The translations under genes were made by a program, and so were the position numbers. The notes under the pieces were generated by a model. The model worked only from the letters and a program-made list of their open reading frames with translations. It was not told the DNA's origin and made no database searches. A DNA stretch of 39,175 nucleotides from Xylaria sp. FL1777 (taxonomy: Eukaryota > Ascomycota > Sordariomycetes > Xylariales > Xylariaceae), in contig MU400804.1 in NCBI GenBank assembly GCA_022578965.1, forward strand, positions 1-39,175, written 5' to 3'. Of the stretch, positions 36,600 through 39,175 are shown in pieces (the first letter of the stretch is position 1; the number at the start of each line of letters is the position of its first letter).

Positions 36600-38250
36600 A
36601 TGCAATTTAAGCAAGCAAAAGTAGTAATTATACTTAAACTTAAAAAATTAAAAAAAACTAAAAAAACAGCTAAAAAGTAGCGTTTTATTACGCTTATTTA
36701 TATAGTAAAAAAAGTGCTAAAAAAAAAGTTATATTACTGCATAGCAAAAATAGCTAAATAAAAAAATCTTTTACTAAATAATTAAATAAATAACAAATAA
36801 AACAAATTAATAAACGTAACTATTAAACTAATATTAAAAACAGCAAAAAAAGCAATTAGCAAAAAAAGCATAGCATTTTTGCTATAGCTAAACATTATAA
36901 AAGCTTTTAATACTATTAATAAAAAAAAATAATATATATTTTGCAATAAAAAGGCTTTTTTTTTTAAATAGTTATATAAGTAAACTTTTTTATATTAAAC
37001 TGCACAGTATGTTTTTGCTTTAATAAAACAGTATTTTAGCTAATAGCGCTAAAAGCTAAAGTTCTTTAAAAGTTTTTGCTTTTATTTCTTTTTTTTCTTT
37101 TATATATTTTAATACTTTATAATAACTTTATTATATACTAAAAGCTAGTAATAATTAGTTTTACTAATAATATTAACTTTGTTATAGTAAACCTAAATAT
37201 AAAATAAAACTATAAAGCTTTAAAAGCAGTATAAAAAATATATAAAAGCTAAGCAAAACAACATAAAATAAAGTTTATATTGCAAAAAAGCAAATTAATG
37301 CATTTTTTTAGCAGTAAAACAGCGCTTACGCAAATAATACACTTTTTTAATGCAATAGTATACCTAAAAAACAGCGTAAAGTTTTTAAAAGTATAGTTTA
37401 ATAAAAACATAAAATAAAAAAAACACTTAGTAAAGCTTAAAAAAAAACTAAGCATTTAGTTATATATAATAATTAAGCTATAAAACTTTATATAAAGTAA
37501 TAGCGTAGCAAAAGTAAAGCAAGTATACGTTATAATAGTGCAAAGTATTTTAGCTTATAGTATAGCAACTTAGCATAAAAACTTTAAAAAAAATAAAGCA
37601 AAAAGCATTGTTAATTTGCTAGCAGCAACTTAAAATAAATGCTTTAAATACGTAGCTAAAGCTTTTAAAGCAACTAAAACAAAGCACCTAAAAACTAAAA
37701 TAAAGATTTTTTTTATTAACCTGTATTTTAATAGTAAAGCAGCAGCTTATAAGCATTGTATAAAAAGTTTAGCAGCTAAAAAGTCGATTTAAAAAGCAAC
37801 GAAAAAAATTAGAACTTTTATTTAGGATATAAAGGCTTAAAAAGCCAAAAATTAAACAAAAAGCAAGCTTATAAGCAATAGTAAAAGCACAACTAAAAAA
37901 AATCTAATGTTAGCTTTAGATTTTTAGCAAAAAAAGTAGTTAAAAAAAAAAAACCTAAAATTACACTAAAAAAAAAATAAATAAGCAAATAAAGCTAAAC
38001 TAAAACAAGTAGCAGCTATTTAGTAATAGTTAAGCAAAAGCCTAGCAAAAATAAAGCTTTTAAAAAGTATAGCAGATTATTAAAGCATAAAATAGCTATA
38101 ATAATGCAAATATGCACCGGAAAAATAAAGCTAAAGGTATTTCTGCATAAAAAAAAAGTTTTAAGCTTTTTTACGCCTTTTTATAAATACGCAAAAAAAA
38201 AAAAAACTTTTTAGCATGTAGTCCTACGTTATAATTTACTAAAAAACAAA
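36600..38250 (+). pseudogene. LINE-1 ORF2 remnant: reverse transcriptase and C-terminal region
   Basis: ORF2 of a LINE nicks the target and reverse-transcribes element RNA there. Motifs seen: K-V-V-I-I near 36618 (early RT, other phase); F-T-N-N at 37160-37171, the F/Y-x-D-D active site with both Asp changed to Asn; K-F-I-L-Q-K-S-K-L-M-H-F at 37271-37306, matching the family's K-F-x-x-x-K-x-x-L-x-H-F; K-F-L-K-V-stop-F-N at 37379-37402 (family R-F-L-G-V-W-L-D); and N-K-C-F-K near 37634 with A-F-K-A-T downstream (family Q-N-K-C-L-R ... A-x-K-A-T). All from 37157 to about 38150 lie in one phase, interrupted only by mutational stops. A Cys-x-Tyr-A-P-E ... V-F-L-H stretch at 38105 in the same phase may be a decayed C-terminal Cys/His motif. 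Confidence 0.88.
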
Positions 38251-38760
38251 AAAAAGCAGCTATAAAAAAGCTTTGCAGCTAAGCTGCTATAAATTAATAA
38301 GAATTTATAACTAGCTATAAAAAAGCCTAAAGCTGCAAATAATATTGCGAAATAATTATTTGCTACTAATAAAATAGTAATATATAATAAAGCAGTTAAA
38401 ATAAAAAGGAATAAAAAAAAAAAAAAAGAAGCAAAAAATAAAGAAAAAACTAGCAAAAAAAGCAAAAGTGTTTCTTTAGAAGTTTTAAAAAACAAAAAAA
38501 AAGCTTTTATGCGTTTTTTAAAAAAGCAAAAAGTTTAAAAGCTTTAAAAAAAGTTCTTTTGCTTTTTAACTATTATTTTTTGTTTAGCAAGCTAATTAGT
38601 AAAAACTAGTTGTTATAAAGTAAAAAAACTTCGAAATAGCAGCATAAATATTATTGCATAAAGTTTTTATCCGGCTTTTTGTACGGTTTTATTTATAAGT
38701 ACACAAGTAGAAAAACTGCGCTATAAAGTAGCATAGTAGGTTATTAATAATAATAATAAT
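38251..38760 (+). other. LINE-1 3' end and (AAT)n tail
   Basis: No frame recognised. It ends in a TTATTAATAATAATAATAAT run at 38741-38760, directly against the duplication at 38761. Simple-repeat tails replace poly(A) in several LINE clades. A minus-strand open frame at 38229-38495 is antisense of AT-rich LINE sequence and is not called. Confidence 0.75.
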
Positions 38761-38775
38761 AATGCTTGTTATATA
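38761..38775. repeat. 15-bp target-site duplication of LINE-1, right copy
   Basis: AATGCTTGTTATATA, identical to 33600-33614. One further T on the left also matches but cannot be separated from the tail. Confidence 0.9.
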
Positions 38776-39175
38776 TTTATAATAATAACTAAATTAAGTA
38801 TTTTCTAGTTTTATATTGTATTAATTTTTAATTATTAAATCTATATTTGTTTTAAAATAATTATAAATTTTAAAAAGTTAATCTTTTATGTATATTATAT
38901 ATACTTTTTTATATTAAGTTGTAATTTTGCTTGTTTAAATGTTTTTAATATTTAAGTTATATGTTTTTTATGTTTTTTTAATGTTTTAAAATAAATTAAA
39001 ATATTATTTAAATAAATAAACATAAATTTGTTTAAAAACTTTTATAGAATTATTATTATTATATATTAAAAACTAACTAGTATGTTTTATAGTTTTTATA
39101 GCATAACTATATATTTATATAGTTTATATATTATTTATATAGCAGTTTTTTATTTTTTTTTTTTAGCTATTTTAA
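38776..39175 (-). pseudogene. Gyp-D pol remnant, reverse transcriptase core
   Basis: Reverse complement of about 5997-6396 of Gyp-B. The RT active site Y-L-N-N is at 39014-39003 (minus strand), again with Asn for both catalytic Asp. The element continues past the window end. Confidence 0.85.

Larger units (their letters stand above)
33615..38760 (+). mobile_element. LINE-1, non-LTR retrotransposon inserted in Gyp-D
   Basis: 5,146 bp between the two copies of a 15-bp duplication, ending in an (AAT)n run (38743-38760) at the + strand 3' end. No LTR or TIR. The 3' half carries a LINE reverse transcriptase and its C-terminal extension on the + strand. Size and organisation fit a near full-length fungal LINE of the Tad/I type with ORF1 and ORF2, though the 5' half was not resolved. 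It is AT-rich with the same lack of TpC, but still readable. As it lies inside Gyp-D, it inserted after Gyp-D. Confidence 0.92.
32576..39175 (-). mobile_element. Gyp-D, minus-strand chromovirus, internally deleted, carrying LINE-1
   Basis: Reading on the minus strand from the right: RT region (39175-38761), the LINE-1 insertion, RT/RNase H (33614-33308), a deletion junction, part of the 3' block (33313-33070) and the 3' LTR (33069-32576). Relative to Gyp-B, bases from about 6703 to 8929 are missing, which removes the rest of RNase H, integrase and chromodomain. Both sides share TTTAAA at the junction. The element continues beyond the window; position 39175 corresponds to about 5997 in Gyp-B. 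Confidence 0.88.

Noticed and set aside
37249..37455. 68-codon minus-strand open frame
   Set aside because: Directly antisense to the LINE-1 RT motifs at 37160-37402, which are clearly coding on the + strand.
38229..38495. 88-codon minus-strand open frame
   Set aside because: Low-complexity Leu/Phe-rich translation opposite an A-rich LINE-1 3' region; no support as a gene.
1..39175. Mitochondrial, plasmid or naturally AT-rich gut-fungus DNA
   Set aside because: The recognisable nuclear chromovirus and LINE domains with Asp-to-Asn, Gly-to-Lys and Trp-to-stop changes, and the skewed cytosine context, indicate hypermutated nuclear repeats rather than a uniformly AT-rich coding genome.

Overview
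The window is a graveyard of transposable elements; I found no intact gene. Base composition is extreme (about 15% G+C in the stretches I counted). Every recognisable protein domain carries the marks of C-to-T/G-to-A hypermutation: Asp/Glu/Gly codons have become Asn/Lys, Ser/Pro have become Leu/Phe, and Trp/Gln have become stops. The elements are a chromodomain-bearing Ty3/Gypsy family (chromovirus), a LINE of the type found in filamentous ascomycetes, and a terminal-inverted-repeat (TIR) element. This suggests an AT-rich heterochromatic, centromeric or subtelomeric block in a filamentous ascomycete (Pezizomycotina) with a RIP-like defence. The taxon is an inference. Element names (Gyp-A to Gyp-D, DTX-1/2, LINE-1) are mine.

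The layout resolves into nested insertions, most joined by an exact target-site duplication (TSD). (1) 1-10566: the 3' part of chromovirus Gyp-A (+). It is split by a complete copy of the same family, Gyp-B (1971-9667, 7697 bp, 5-bp TSD TTAAA); the rest of Gyp-A (3' block and LTR) follows at 9668-10566. (2) 10567-12926: host sequence with no other copy in the window and no recognised function. (3) 12927-32575: TIR element DTX-1, about 6 kb unbroken, interrupted at 17916 by its sister DTX-2 (17917-31615, 8-bp TSD CATATTAG). DTX-2 is itself interrupted by a complete chromovirus, Gyp-C (19425-27123, 7699 bp, 5-bp TSD ATAGC). (4) 32576 to the end of the window: Gyp-D, the same chromovirus on the minus strand, with a ~2.2 kb internal deletion. 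It is interrupted by LINE-1 (33615-38760, + strand, 15-bp TSD, (AAT)n tail).

Six LTR copies, all 494 bp by my coordinates, show that decay was almost purely by substitution. Gag zinc knuckle, reverse transcriptase, RNase H, integrase and chromodomain can each be read in the chromovirus copies. A ~1 kb reading frame of LINE ORF2 can still be followed.

The most interesting signal is the mutation context. Surviving cytosines are nearly all preceded by A or G, while TpC and CpC are almost gone and CpA is common. That is not the classical CpA signature of repeat-induced point mutation. It suggests a pyrimidine-preceded (YpC) cytosine-mutating process acting on both strands.
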